DNA from: Pseudomonas saponiphila
GTDB taxonomy: Bacteria; Pseudomonadota; Gammaproteobacteria; Pseudomonadales; Pseudomonadaceae
Assembly: GCF_900105185.1 (NCBI RefSeq)
Contig: NZ_FNTJ01000002.1
Location: 2,170,001-2,234,000 of the forward strand
DNA: 64,000 nt
Direction of reading: 5' to 3'
In this document: positions 18,665-27,355 of the stretch, piece by piece
How positions within the stretch are numbered: position 1 is the first letter of the stretch
Layout of the letters: every line of letters starts with the position of its first letter
Notes under the pieces: model-generated
Told to the model about the DNA's origin: nothing
Seen by the model: the letters and a program-made list of their open reading frames with translations, nothing else
The model's database searches: none
Made by a program: the position numbers and the translations under genes

Positions 18665-20075
18665 TGATCTCCAATCGGCCCAGGAGCATGCCCAGGGACA
18701 GGATCCACTTGGCGGCGTCCGGCAGGGTCGAGAAGTTGCCCGCCGGGCCGATGGTTTCGCCCAGGCCCGGGCCCACGCCGGACACGGTGCTGGCGGCGCC
18801 GGTCAGGGCGGTCATCCAGTCCAGGCCCAGGAGCGACAGGGCCAGGGCAATCATGCAGATGGTGATGGCGAAGAAGAACGAGAAGGTCAGGATCGAACGG
18901 ACGATTTCCTCGTCCAGGCGGTGGCCGTTGTACTTCTGCTTGATCACCGCCCGCGGGTGGATCAGCTGATTGAGGTTGGCCTTGAGCAGGATGTAGGCCA
19001 CTTGGAAGCGGAAGATCTTGATCCCTCCGGCCGTGGAGCCTGAACAGCCGCCGACGAACCCCAGATAAAAGAACAGCATCAGTGAGAAATTGCCCCACAG
19101 GCTGTAGTCGCCCAAGGCGAAGCCGGTGGTGGTGACCACCGAGGTCACGTTCAGCGCCACGTGACGCAGGGCGTCCAGCCAGTGCAGGTCGGTGGTCCAC
19201 CAGTACCAGGTGCCCAGCACCAGCCAGGTCACCAGGAGCATGCCGAGCAGGCCCTGGACCTGCTGATCCTTGATCAACGCCTTGCGGTTGCCGCGCAGGG
19301 TCGCCACATAGAGGGCGAAGGGCAGGCTGCCGAGGATCATCACCACCACAGCCACCCAGTGCACCGCCGGTTGCTGCCAGTGGGCCAGGGAATCGTCGGA
19401 GGTGGAGAAACCACCGGTGGAGATTGCCGACATGGCGTGGTTGATGGCGTCGAACACGTTCATGCCGGCCCACCAGAACGCCAGGCTGCCGAAGACGGTG
19501 ATGCCGACATAGGTGGCGACAATCAGCCGCGCCACCATGTGCGAGCGCGGCATGACCTTTTCCGAGCGGTCCGAGGACTCGGTCTGGAACAGGCGCATGC
19601 CGCCAATGCGCAGCAGCGGCAGGATGGCCACCGCCATGCCGATAAAGCCGATGCCCCCCAGCCAGTGCAACATCGAGCGCCAGATCAGGATGCCCGGGGA
19701 CATGCTGTCCAGGCCGCTGAGCACGGTGGCGCCGGTGGCGGTGATGCCGGACATGCTTTCGAAGAACGAATCGGTGTAGCTGATGTGCTGGGTCAGCAGG
19801 AACGGCAGGGCGGCGAAGATGCACACCACCACCCAGCTGGAAACCGTCAGCAGGTACATGTCTCGCGGGCGCAAGTGGATGTGCTCGGGGCGCCCCGGGA
19901 TCACCAGGGCCAGCCCGGCGATAAAGGTGATCATGCTGGCCCAGAGAAAAGACGGCAGGTCGCCGGTGCGATCGAAGATCACCAGTGTCGCCATCGGTAC
20001 CACCATGGCGATGGCCAGGGTGATGAGGAAAATGCCGATGATGAAGCCAATGATTCTTAAAGTCGGCAACGCCAT
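18621..20075 (-). CDS. trkH: Trk potassium uptake protein TrkH
   Basis: This 484-residue K+ translocating subunit of the Trk system works with the NAD-binding TrkA. Selectivity-loop segments are visible: ESMSGITATGATVLSGLD, NHAMSAISTGGFSTSDDS, TSVVTTTGFALGDYSLWG and the last one around GAASTVSGVGPGLGE, with the GGCSGSTAGGIKIFR region. Start at 20075 (MALPTLRIIGF) gives the usual family length; in-frame ATGs at 20111 and 20144 would lengthen it, and no strong ribosome site decides the matter. It is divergent from the nitroreductase gene. Confidence 0.9.
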   Translation of the reverse strand: MALPTLRIIGFIIGIFLITLAIAMVVPMATLVIFDRTGDLPSFLWASMITFIAGLALVIPGRPEHIHLRPRDMYLLTVSSWVVVCIFAALPFLLTQHISYTDSFFESMSGITATGATVLSGLDSMSPGILIWRSMLHWLGGIGFIGMAVAILPLLRIGGMRLFQTESSDRSEKVMPRSHMVARLIVATYVGITVFGSLAFWWAGMNVFDAINHAMSAISTGGFSTSDDSLAHWQQPAVHWVAVVVMILGSLPFALYVATLRGNRKALIKDQQVQGLLGMLLVTWLVLGTWYWWTTDLHWLDALRHVALNVTSVVTTTGFALGDYSLWGNFSLMLFFYLGFVGGCSGSTAGGIKIFRFQVAYILLKANLNQLIHPRAVIKQKYNGHRLDEEIVRSILTFSFFFAITICMIALALSLLGLDWMTALTGAASTVSGVGPGLGETIGPAGNFSTLPDAAKWILSLGMLLGRLEIITVFVLCIPAFWRH

Positions 20076-20197
20076 GTATTGCGCTCGGGCTGGTAGCTGA
20101 AGGGCGCTCATTCTACCTGCGGTACAGGGCATGTAAACCGGCACCCAGGCGGCGGATGCCGTTAGAATGGCCGGACATTTTTTTCAGGAGGTGGCCG

Positions 20198-20764
20198 ATG
20201 GAGGCTCTCGACGCTTTGCTCAACCGTGTTTCCGTGCCGCGCCTGGTGGAGCCCGCGCCCAGCGCCGCGCAGCGCGAAGCACTGTTCGCCGCCGCCCTGC
20301 GGGCGCCGGACCACGGGCAATTGCGCCCCTGGCGGTTCCTCACCGTCGAAGGTCAAGCCCGTGATCAGTTGGGCGAGCTGCTGGTCGAAGCCGTGCAGCT
20401 GCAAGGCGGCGAAGTGACCCAAGCCGCGCTGGACAAGGCCCGGGCCATGCCTCTGCGTGCACCGCTGGTGGTGGTGGTCGTGGCGCGGCTGCAGGAGCAT
20501 TTCAAGGTGCCCAAGTCCGAGCAATTGCTGGCGGCGGGCTGTGCCGCCCACGGCATTTTGTTGGCGGCCTATGCCCAGGGCATTGGCGCCGTGTGGCGCA
20601 CCGGCGAGTTGTCCTATTCGCCGCACGTGGCCAAGGGGCTGGGCCTGGCTGAGGGGGAAGAGATCATCGCCTTCCTGTACCTGGGGACGCCGCTGAACGA
20701 GCCTCGGGTCGCACCGAAAATCGATACCGGCGAGTTTGTCAGCGCCTGGACCGCCAAGGCCTGA
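20198..20764 (+). CDS. YdjA-like nitroreductase family protein
   Basis: This 188-residue FMN-dependent nitroreductase-fold protein has RVSVPRLVEPAPS at the start, ALRAPDHGQLRPWRFLTVEG with the conserved Pro-Asp-His and Arg of the FMN site, GCAAHGILLAAYAQGIGAVWRTG in the centre and FLYLGTP at the end, all typical of YdjA. YdjA-like enzymes are dimeric NAD(P)H oxidoreductases of uncertain physiological substrate. Start ATG 20198 is fixed by AGGAGG eight bases upstream. Its transcript end carries a REP doublet before the convergent cpxS-like gene. Confidence 0.85.
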   Translation: MEALDALLNRVSVPRLVEPAPSAAQREALFAAALRAPDHGQLRPWRFLTVEGQARDQLGELLVEAVQLQGGEVTQAALDKARAMPLRAPLVVVVVARLQEHFKVPKSEQLLAAGCAAHGILLAAYAQGIGAVWRTGELSYSPHVAKGLGLAEGEEIIAFLYLGTPLNEPRVAPKIDTGEFVSAWTAKA

Positions 20765-20789
20765 TCGGCACCAGCGACCTCTGTATTGC

Positions 20790-20844
20790 ATCGCGGGCAA
20801 GCCCGTTACCGCCGGACCTGGCAGTAGCGGCTTGCCCGCGCTGG
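20790..20844. repeat. REP doublet (REPIN)
   Basis: Two inverted REP cores, GCGGGCAAGCCCG and GGCTTGCCCGC, are separated by about 25 bp. They fill the convergent gap between the nitroreductase and the sensor kinase and can fold into a long hairpin that may stabilise or end both transcripts. Confidence 0.75.
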
Positions 20845-20846
20845 TT

Positions 20847-22187
20847 TCAGGCGGGGGCTGGCGCGCCGGGCAGCAGGGGCAACTCCAGGGTGGCGATGAA
20901 GCCGCCTTGGGAATGATTGTCCAGTAACAGACTGCCGCCATGACGCTCCGCCGCCCGGCGAGCAATGGCCAGGCCCAGACCATGGCCGGGCGCGTTTTGC
21001 CCTGGCGCACGGAAGAACGGCTCACCCAATTGTTTCAGGTGCTCGGCGTCCACCCCGGGCCCGTGGTCGCGCACGCTGATCAGGATCCTGTCGCCGTGGC
21101 GCTGGGCCTGGACCTCGATCGGTTGCCCTGCGGGGTTGAAGCGCTGGGCATTGCGCAGCAGGTTGTCCACCGCCCGCTCCAGCATGGTCGGCCAGCCCCG
21201 CAGGCTCAGTTGCGGCTGGGCGTCGATCTGCACCTGTTGCTCCGGGCAGGCCAGCTGCGCGTCTTTTTGCAGGGCCAGCAACAAGGCATTGAGGTCCACG
21301 TCCTCGGCGCTGGCGTTGTCCGCGTCGACCCGGGCCAGCACCAGGATCTCGCTGATCAGCGCCTCCAGGCGATCACATTCCCGAGTCAGTCGGGGCCAGA
21401 GCTTTTCCCGCTCTTCGGGGGCGGCACGCTCGGCCAGGGCCAGGGCGATGCGCAGCCGTGCCAGGGGGGAGCGCAGTTCGTGGGACACATCCCGCAGCAA
21501 CTGGCGCTGGCTGCCAATGAGGCTTTGCAGGCGCGAGCCCATGCGGTTGAAGTCCCGGGCCAGCACGCCGAACTCATCGCGCCGATTGGCCAGGCGCGCC
21601 AGGCTGTTCTGCTGGTAGCTGGCCTGGCCCAGATCATGTACGGCACCGCGCAGGCGGCTCAGCGGGCGGGTGATGGACAGGGTCACCAGCAGGCTGAACA
21701 GGGTCAGCACCACCAGGGCGATGGTCAGGGCGCTAAGGGGCCAGGTCAGGCTGTCGCGGTGCCAGGCGTCCAGCTCCGGATGGGGGATGCGGTAGATGAA
21801 CAGGTAGGTGTCGCCGGTGGTCGGGCTGGTGTATTCCGCGGTCAGGCGGCGCCAGGGCAGGTGGCGGTCGTCGTTGTTCTGCCGGGCCTCGAAGGCGGCG
21901 GCGCGGCGCGGGAACGTCCCGCGTACCACCGGGTCGCCGCTCTCATTGAGGACTTGAACATCGATGTGGTACTGGCGCTTGCGCTGCTGGAGGATGTCCT
22001 GGGCGGCGTCTTCGCCCTGGGTTTCGTAGGTTTGCGTCCACTCCGCGGTGAGGCTGTTGAGCCCCGGATGGCGGCTGAGGATCCAGGCGTCCTGGTTGAG
22101 CATGTGCCCGAGCAGGATCGACAACCCGGCAACCAGGGTGATGGCCAGCCAGAAACTGGCCAGGATGCGCCAGAACAGTGAACGCAC
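20847..22187 (-). CDS. cpxS: Envelope-stress sensor histidine kinase, CpxA-like
   Basis: This 446-residue membrane kinase has two membrane segments (residues about 9-29 and 153-173) bounding a periplasmic sensor, a HAMP linker (ITRPLSRLRGAVHDLG), the phosphoacceptor helix RDVSHELRSPLARL (His about 239) and an HATPase with NLLRNAQRF, RDHGPGV and GHGLGLAIARR. The order regulator, Spy/CpxP-like protein, kinase in one direction matches the P. aeruginosa cpxR/cpxS locus. It should respond to misfolded periplasmic proteins, with the small periplasmic protein upstream as a likely modulator. Confidence 0.88.
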   Translation of the reverse strand: MRSLFWRILASFWLAITLVAGLSILLGHMLNQDAWILSRHPGLNSLTAEWTQTYETQGEDAAQDILQQRKRQYHIDVQVLNESGDPVVRGTFPRRAAAFEARQNNDDRHLPWRRLTAEYTSPTTGDTYLFIYRIPHPELDAWHRDSLTWPLSALTIALVVLTLFSLLVTLSITRPLSRLRGAVHDLGQASYQQNSLARLANRRDEFGVLARDFNRMGSRLQSLIGSQRQLLRDVSHELRSPLARLRIALALAERAAPEEREKLWPRLTRECDRLEALISEILVLARVDADNASAEDVDLNALLLALQKDAQLACPEQQVQIDAQPQLSLRGWPTMLERAVDNLLRNAQRFNPAGQPIEVQAQRHGDRILISVRDHGPGVDAEHLKQLGEPFFRAPGQNAPGHGLGLAIARRAAERHGGSLLLDNHSQGGFIATLELPLLPGAPAPA

Positions 22188-22253
22188 AGAAACTCCTCGA
22201 ACGCGAAAGCCCAGTGGCGCGGGCCACTGGGCTGGGGGATGAAGGCTAACGCA

Positions 22254-22691
22254 TTATTGCGCCTTTTGCGGTTGTTGCGCTTTCCAGGCCTTGAACTCGG
22301 CCCATTCGGCGCGACGTTCTTCTTGTTTCTTGACGATGGCGTCGAACTCTTTCTGCTGCTCGGGCTTGAGCAGGGCGCGGATATCGGCCTGGGTTTTCTG
22401 CTGTTTGGCGGCCAGTTCGTCTTTCATGGCTTTCTGGTCGGCCGGCGAGAGTTTCTCCAGGTATTTTTCCACCACGGCCTTGCGGTCGTGCATTTGCTCG
22501 CCCATCAGCTTGCCGATCTGCTGGCGTTGCTCACGGCTCAGGTCCAGTTGACCGAAGGGGCCTTTGCCGCGCATGTGCTCGCTGTGCCGTGGACCGTCCA
22601 TCGGCCCCATCGGGCCCGGGCCTTCGGGCATGGCCATGGCCACGGTTGGCAGGGCGGCGGCGAACAGCAGAGCGATCAGGGTCTTGCGCAT
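22254..22691 (-). CDS. Spy/CpxP-family periplasmic protein
   Basis: This 145-residue protein has a signal peptide (MRKTLIALLFAAALPTVAMA) followed by a helical, charged domain. It has LTxxQ-like repeats (LDLSREQRQQIGKLM and LSPADQKAMKDEL) and ends rich in Lys, Gln and Glu. Spy is a periplasmic chaperone, and CpxP inhibits CpxA. The protein sits between cpxR and cpxS in the same direction, which supports a feedback or accessory role in this system. Confidence 0.85.
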   Translation of the reverse strand: MRKTLIALLFAAALPTVAMAMPEGPGPMGPMDGPRHSEHMRGKGPFGQLDLSREQRQQIGKLMGEQMHDRKAVVEKYLEKLSPADQKAMKDELAAKQQKTQADIRALLKPEQQKEFDAIVKKQEERRAEWAEFKAWKAQQPQKAQ

Positions 22692-22829
22692 GGTGTGTCT
22701 CCTTGTCTCATTCCCGGTAAGTTCCGGATGAGTTCAGGTTACCCAGATCAAGGTCAGCGGCGGTCAGTGGAGGGTAAAGCTTGGGTAAAGACGCCGGGCC
22801 GGCGCCCTGACAATTGCGTCGGGGCGCGG

Positions 22830-23507
22830 TTACAGGCTGTAGTAGTAGCCGCGGCTGCGCAGGGCAACGATGCGCGGGCGACCATCGGGATGGGGGCCGA
22901 TCTTCTTGCGCAGGTTGCTCACGTGCATGTCCAGGCTGCGGTCGTACAGGGTCAGCTTGCGGCCCAGCGCGATCTGTGCCAGTTCCTGCTTGTCCAGAGG
23001 CTCGCCGGGTTGCTTGAGCAGTGCCTCCAGCAGGCGACTTTCGGAAACCGTGAGACTGATGTCCTGCTCGTCGATGGTGGCCACGCCGCGAATCGGACTG
23101 AAGCACAGGTCGCCCAGCTCCAGTTGACTGGAAGCCGCCACCGGGTGGCTGCGGCGCAGGACGGCGCGCAGGCGGGCGGTGAGTTCGCGAGGGTCGCAAG
23201 GCTTGGCCAGATAGTCGTCGGCGCCCAGTTCCAGGCCGAGGATGCGGTCCAGGGGCTCGCCGCGGGCCGAGAGCATCAGCACCGGCAGGTCGGGGTGGTC
23301 GTTGCGCAGTTGCTTGAGCAGTTCCAGGCCGCTGCCGTCGGGCAGCATGACGTCCAGCACCACGGCTGCCGGGGCCGCTTCGGCCAGGGCCCGGCGTGCG
23401 CTCAAGCCGTCGTGGCAGGCACGTACTTGAAAGCCTTCCTGGCCGAGCCAACTGCTCAGGAGCTCGCACAGCTCCTGGTCATCATCAATCAGTAACAGGT
23501 CGCTCAT
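22830..23507 (-). CDS. cpxR: OmpR-family response regulator, CpxR-like
   Basis: This 225-residue regulator has a receiver domain (acid cluster LLIDDDQEL, phospho-Asp in VVLDVMLPDGSG, Lys in DDYLAKPCDPREL) and a C-terminal winged helix (LDMHVSNLRKKIGPH and IVALRSRGYYY). It is the probable partner of the downstream kinase. The gene starts 7 bp upstream of the end of the coiled-coil membrane protein gene. CpxR-type regulators commonly activate their own operon. Confidence 0.9.
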   Translation of the reverse strand: MSDLLLIDDDQELCELLSSWLGQEGFQVRACHDGLSARRALAEAAPAAVVLDVMLPDGSGLELLKQLRNDHPDLPVLMLSARGEPLDRILGLELGADDYLAKPCDPRELTARLRAVLRRSHPVAASSQLELGDLCFSPIRGVATIDEQDISLTVSESRLLEALLKQPGEPLDKQELAQIALGRKLTLYDRSLDMHVSNLRKKIGPHPDGRPRIVALRSRGYYYSL

Positions 23508-23514
23508 GAATCAC

Positions 23515-23925
23515 TCAATTTAGCCATTGTCGACGCTTGCGATGCCCGCCACTGGCGAAGATACCGCAGAGCAGGGCGATCAGGGCCACGCCGCCGCCAG
23601 TGACGAACCATTGCTGCTGATCGGTCAGCAGTCGCGGCACCGGGTTGGCCTGGGTCTCTTTGAGCTGCAGCTTGAGGCGCTGGTTCTCCTGGCGCAAGCG
23701 GGCCAGCTGTGGGCTTTCCCGTTCGGCGTCGGCGCTTTGCAATTGTTTGCTCAGCTCTTCTCGCAGGCGCTCGCTTTCTTTCAAGCGTTGCTGCAACTCG
23801 GTGATCTGACTGCCGGCGCTCAGGGACAGCGGCGTCGAATGGCCGGTTTCCTGGGGTTCCTCGGCAAGGGCCGGAGCCCCGATCGACAACATGACCAACA
23901 GCAGGCACAGCGGACCTTGGCGCAT
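23515..23925 (-). CDS. Secreted coiled-coil protein with C-terminal membrane anchor
   Basis: This 136-residue protein has a signal peptide (MRQGPLCLLLVMLSIGAPALA), a central coiled coil (residues about 35-95, ITELQQRLKESERLREEL) and a C-terminal membrane helix ending in basic residues (WFVTGGGVALIALLCGIFA then GHRKRRQWLN). The C-terminus resembles that of YgiM/TIGR04211 proteins, but the N-terminal SH3 domain is absent. ATG 23925 follows GGAGTTTCG. It may be transcribed with cpxR, seven bases downstream. Function unknown. Confidence 0.7.
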   Translation of the reverse strand: MRQGPLCLLLVMLSIGAPALAEEPQETGHSTPLSLSAGSQITELQQRLKESERLREELSKQLQSADAERESPQLARLRQENQRLKLQLKETQANPVPRLLTDQQQWFVTGGGVALIALLCGIFASGGHRKRRQWLN

Positions 23926-24035
23926 CGAAACTCCTGATTCCAATCGAGTGTTGGGCAGGTTGTCGGCCGTCAAACGAGAATAATGAGCGATTGAGAACGC
24001 GATGGACCCTGAAGGTTCATCGCGCCGGGGAGGAT

Positions 24036-24335
24036 TTACGGCATCGATTGCCTGAACGGCTTGACCAGCACATTGGCGTAGACGCCGGCGGTGACGAAGG
24101 GGTCGGCTTCGGCCCAGGCCTGGGCGGCTTCCAGGGACTCGAACTCGGCGACGATCAGGCTGCCGGTGAAGCCGGCGGCACCGGGGTCATTGCTGTCGAT
24201 CGCCGGGTGCGGGCCGGCCAGCACCACACGCCCTTGTTCATTGAGTACCTGCAGGCGCTCCAGGTGCGCCGGGCGTGCGGCCAGGCGTTTTTCCAGGGAG
24301 TTGGCGACGTCTGTGGCAATGATTGCGTAAAGCAT
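24036..24335 (-). CDS. yciI: YciI-family protein
   Basis: This 99-residue protein has a ferredoxin-like alpha+beta fold with the YciI pattern: [27 protein letters not shown] (conserved His), [10 protein letters not shown] and [17 protein letters not shown] (conserved Asp-Pro). YciI proteins are small presumed hydrolase-like or dehydrochlorinase-related enzymes of unknown substrate. It follows yciB with one base between them, a conserved gammaproteobacterial pair. Confidence 0.9.
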   Translation of the reverse strand: MLYAIIATDVANSLEKRLAARPAHLERLQVLNEQGRVVLAGPHPAIDSNDPGAAGFTGSLIVAEFESLEAAQAWAEADPFVTAGVYANVLVKPFRQSMP

Positions 24336-24336
24336 G

Positions 24337-24933
24337 TCAGTCCTCGGTTTTCGGGGTGGTGGGGTCGGCGTCGTGCAGGTGGCGCGACAGGTAGATACCC
24401 TGGCCCACCAGGAATAGTACGGTCATGCCCAGGCTGCCGAAGACCTTGAAGTCGACCCAGATGCTCTGGAAAGTGAAGGCGACGAACAGGTTGGCGGCGC
24501 CGCAGAACAGGAAGAACGCGATCCAGGCAATGTTCAGGCGGGTCCACACCGGATCCGGCAGGGTCAGGGCGTGGCCCATGATGCGCTTGATCAGCAGGCG
24601 GTCGCCGATGAAATGACTGCCGATGAACGCCAGGGCGAACAGCCAGTTGACCACCGGGGCTTTCCACTTGAGGAAGGTTTCGCTGTGGAACGCCAGGGTC
24701 AGGCTGCCGAAGACCAGGCAGGCGACCAGGGTCAGCCACTGGCTCTTTTCCAGTTTGCGCTGGGAAATGAACAGCGCGCCGTACACCACCAGGGAACTGA
24801 TGATCAGCACCGCCGTGGCGCTATAGATGCCGCCCACGCTGACTTCGTGCCCGGCCAGGTCGACGACCCGGGGGTCGATTTTATAGACGATGAAAAACAG
24901 GAACAGCGGGATGAAGTCGATGAATTGTTTCAC
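24337..24933 (-). CDS. yciB: Inner-membrane septation protein YciB (IspZ/IspA family)
   Basis: This 198-residue membrane protein has about five hydrophobic helices. The start is GTG at 24933 ([13 protein letters not shown] follows), as in E. coli YciB, and the family motif [19 protein letters not shown] lies in the middle. The family is needed for normal septation or envelope integrity in several bacteria and interacts with cell-elongation and division proteins. The frame stays open upstream through a region antisense to rnm, which is not part of the gene. It is divergent from rnm. Confidence 0.9.
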   Translation of the reverse strand: MKQFIDFIPLFLFFIVYKIDPRVVDLAGHEVSVGGIYSATAVLIISSLVVYGALFISQRKLEKSQWLTLVACLVFGSLTLAFHSETFLKWKAPVVNWLFALAFIGSHFIGDRLLIKRIMGHALTLPDPVWTRLNIAWIAFFLFCGAANLFVAFTFQSIWVDFKVFGSLGMTVLFLVGQGIYLSRHLHDADPTTPKTED

Positions 24934-25020
24934 AGTGGCAGCCAGAAGCAGGATGTGGCGGCATAATAACAAACATCCCTGATCACGAAAGCGCCAGCTG
25001 ACTTGAGGTTTTAACATCCT

Positions 25021-25881
25021 GTGAATGTCGATTTGCACTGCCATAGCACGGCCTCCGACGGCGCACTGGCGCCTGCGGTTCTGGTTGCGCGTGCGTACGA
25101 GAGAGGCGTGCGAATCCTGTCCCTGACCGACCACGACACCCTCGAAGGGCTGGACGAGGCCCGTCAGGCCGCGGCGCAACTGGGCATGCAACTGGTCAAT
25201 GGCGTCGAGCTGTCCTGCACCTGGGGCGGCGCCACTATTCATGTGCTGGGCTACGGCTTCGATACCCGGGCCCCGGTTCTGGTGGCGGCTATCGACAAAC
25301 TGCACCAGGGGCGCTGGCTGCGCTCCGAGGAGATCAGCCGCAAGCTGGCCCTCAAGGGCATGCCGGGCGCTTTGGAAGGTGCCCGGGCCATCCAGCAGGA
25401 GCTGGGAGACAGCGGCAACGCCCCGGCGCGGCCGCACTTTGCCGACTATCTGGTGCGTGCCGGCTTCGTCAAGGACCGCGCCGAAGCCTTCCGCAAGTGG
25501 CTGGGGGCGGGAAAACTGGGTGACGTCAAGTTGCACTGGCCCACCCTGGAGGAAACGGTTGGCACCCTGCGCGAGGCCGGTGCCTGGGTCAGCCTGGCCC
25601 ATCCCTGGCACTACGATTTCACCCGCAGCAAGCGTCGCCGTCTGATTGCCGACTATATTCAAGCCGGTGGTCATGCAATCGAAGTGGTCAATGGCCACCA
25701 ACCTGCGGAGCAAGTGGGCAGTTTGGCTATTCTTGCTCGTGAATTCGGACTGCTGGTCAGCGCCGGCAGTGACTTTCATGGTCCAGGAGGCTGGTCCGAG
25801 ATCGGCGAATACCGCCCGGTACCCGAGGATCTGCCACCGCTATGGTGTCGCTTCAAACATGAGCCAATTATTGCCGCCTGA
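25021..25881 (+). CDS. rnm: PHP-domain 5'-3' exoribonuclease/phosphatase (RNase AM, YciV)
   Basis: This 286-residue PHP-family metalloenzyme has the first metal motif [13 protein letters not shown], the second LTDHDTLEG, and later [13 protein letters not shown] and [10 protein letters not shown], the four-motif PHP signature. E. coli RNase AM trims 5' ends of rRNAs, and the family also hydrolyses 3',5'-nucleoside bisphosphates. The start is GTG 25021; a DLHCHS motif five residues in excludes much later starts. It is followed immediately by yciO, the conserved order. Confidence 0.9.
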   Translation: MNVDLHCHSTASDGALAPAVLVARAYERGVRILSLTDHDTLEGLDEARQAAAQLGMQLVNGVELSCTWGGATIHVLGYGFDTRAPVLVAAIDKLHQGRWLRSEEISRKLALKGMPGALEGARAIQQELGDSGNAPARPHFADYLVRAGFVKDRAEAFRKWLGAGKLGDVKLHWPTLEETVGTLREAGAWVSLAHPWHYDFTRSKRRRLIADYIQAGGHAIEVVNGHQPAEQVGSLAILAREFGLLVSAGSDFHGPGGWSEIGEYRPVPEDLPPLWCRFKHEPIIAA

Positions 25882-25894
25882 ACAGGTAGAGACA

Positions 25895-26524
25895 GTGAGT
25901 CAATTTTTCCAGATCCACCCGGAAAACCCCCAGCCGCGCCTGATCAAGCAGGCTGTCGAGATCATTCGTGGCGGTGGCGTGGTGATCTATCCCACCGATT
26001 CGTCCTACGCCATTGCCTGCCAGATGGGCGACAAGGGGGCGATCGAGCGAGTACGGCGCCTGCGGCAGTTGGACGAAAAACACAACTTCGCGCTGATCTG
26101 CAGCGACCTGTCGCAATTGGGCCTGTTCGCCAAGATCGACACCGGCACCTTCCGCCTGCTCAAGGCTCACGTGCCGGGGCCTTACACCTTTATCCTCAAT
26201 GCCACCCGTGAAGTGCCGCGCCTGCTGCTGCATCCCAAGCGCCGCACCATCGGCCTGCGGGTGCCGAGCAATCCGATTGCCCTGGCGTTGCTGGCCGAGC
26301 TGGGCGAGCCGCTGATGAGCGTCAGCCTGATCATGCCCGGCGATACCGAGGCCCTGAGCGATCCCTATGAGATGCGCCAGTTGCTGGAGCACCAGGTGGA
26401 CCTGATTATCGACGGTGGTTTCGGCAGCACCGAGTCCTCCACGGTGATCAGCCTGGCCGATGGCGAGCCGGAAGTGATCCGCGTCGGTTGCGGCGACCCT
26501 GCGCCGTTCATGGCCGAGGCCTAG
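25895..26524 (+). CDS. yciO: YciO, Sua5/YrdC-family protein
   Basis: This 209-residue YrdC-like protein begins SQFFQIHPENPQPRLIKQAV, as in E. coli YciO, and has the nucleotide-binding surface VIYPTDSSYAIAC, GPYTFILNATREVPR and RTIGLRVPSNPIA. Sua5/YrdC proteins make threonylcarbamoyl-AMP for tRNA t6A, whereas YciO is a paralogue whose biological role is less clear. The start is GTG 25895; an ATG at 25859 in the same frame would overlap the end of rnm and add 12 residues. It directly abuts scpA. Confidence 0.88.
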   Translation: MSQFFQIHPENPQPRLIKQAVEIIRGGGVVIYPTDSSYAIACQMGDKGAIERVRRLRQLDEKHNFALICSDLSQLGLFAKIDTGTFRLLKAHVPGPYTFILNATREVPRLLLHPKRRTIGLRVPSNPIALALLAELGEPLMSVSLIMPGDTEALSDPYEMRQLLEHQVDLIIDGGFGSTESSTVISLADGEPEVIRVGCGDPAPFMAEA

Positions 26525-27343
26525 ATGTCCGCAGTAGAAACCGTCGACGAGCAGGCCGGTGCCCAGCAGGAGCTGCCATTCGCCATGGTCTACGGCCAGG
26601 CGGTCATGGAAATGCCCCTGGACCTGTACATTCCCCCGGATGCCCTGGAGGTCTTCCTCGAAGCCTTCGAGGGCCCGCTGGACTTGCTGCTGTACCTGAT
26701 CCGCAAGCAGAACATCAATATTCTCGATATCCCGGTGGCGGAAATCACCCGCCAGTACATGGGCTATGTGGAGTTGATGCAGTCGGTGCGCCTGGAGCTG
26801 GCCGCCGAGTACCTGGTGATGGCGGCGATGCTCGCCGAGATCAAGTCGCGGATGCTTCTGCCGCGTTCCGCCGAGGTCGAGGAAGAAGAGGACGACCCGC
26901 GGGCCGAACTGATCCGTCGCCTGCAGGAATACGAGCGCTTCAAGGCGGCCGCCGAAGGCATTGACGGCCTCAGTCGGGTCGGCCGCGATGTGCTGGTACC
27001 CAAGCTGGATGCTCCCGAGGCCCGGGTGCGCAAGCTGCTGCCGGATGTGGCCCTGGAAGAGTTACTGATGTCCATGGCCGAGGTGCTGCGCCGTGGCGAC
27101 ATGTTCGAAAGCCACCAGGTCAGCCGCGAGGCCCTTTCTACCCGCGAGCGCATGAGCGATGTGCTGGAGCGGCTCAAGGGCGGCGGTTTCGTGCCCTTTG
27201 TCGAGCTGTTCAGTGCTGAGGAAGGGCGCCTGGGGGTGGTGGTGACCTTCATGGCGATCCTCGAACTGGTCAAGGAATCCCTGGTCGAGCTGGTGCAGAA
27301 TGAGCCCTTTGCGGCCATCCACGTACGGGCGCGAGCTGAATAA
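26525..27343 (+). CDS. scpA: Segregation and condensation protein A
   Basis: This 272-residue kleisin subunit bridges SMC-type ATPases with ScpB during chromosome condensation. The N-terminal SMC-binding region reads FEGPLDLLLYLIRKQNINILDIPVAEITRQYM, there is a highly acidic middle (AEVEEEEDDPRAE), and the C-terminal winged helix (VVTFMAILELVKE) binds the SMC head. ATG follows the yciO stop directly, and scpB starts 13 bp after it ends, so yciO-scpA-scpB form an operon. Confidence 0.93.
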   Translation: MSAVETVDEQAGAQQELPFAMVYGQAVMEMPLDLYIPPDALEVFLEAFEGPLDLLLYLIRKQNINILDIPVAEITRQYMGYVELMQSVRLELAAEYLVMAAMLAEIKSRMLLPRSAEVEEEEDDPRAELIRRLQEYERFKAAAEGIDGLSRVGRDVLVPKLDAPEARVRKLLPDVALEELLMSMAEVLRRGDMFESHQVSREALSTRERMSDVLERLKGGGFVPFVELFSAEEGRLGVVVTFMAILELVKESLVELVQNEPFAAIHVRARAE

Positions 27344-27355
27344 CGAGCTTAAATC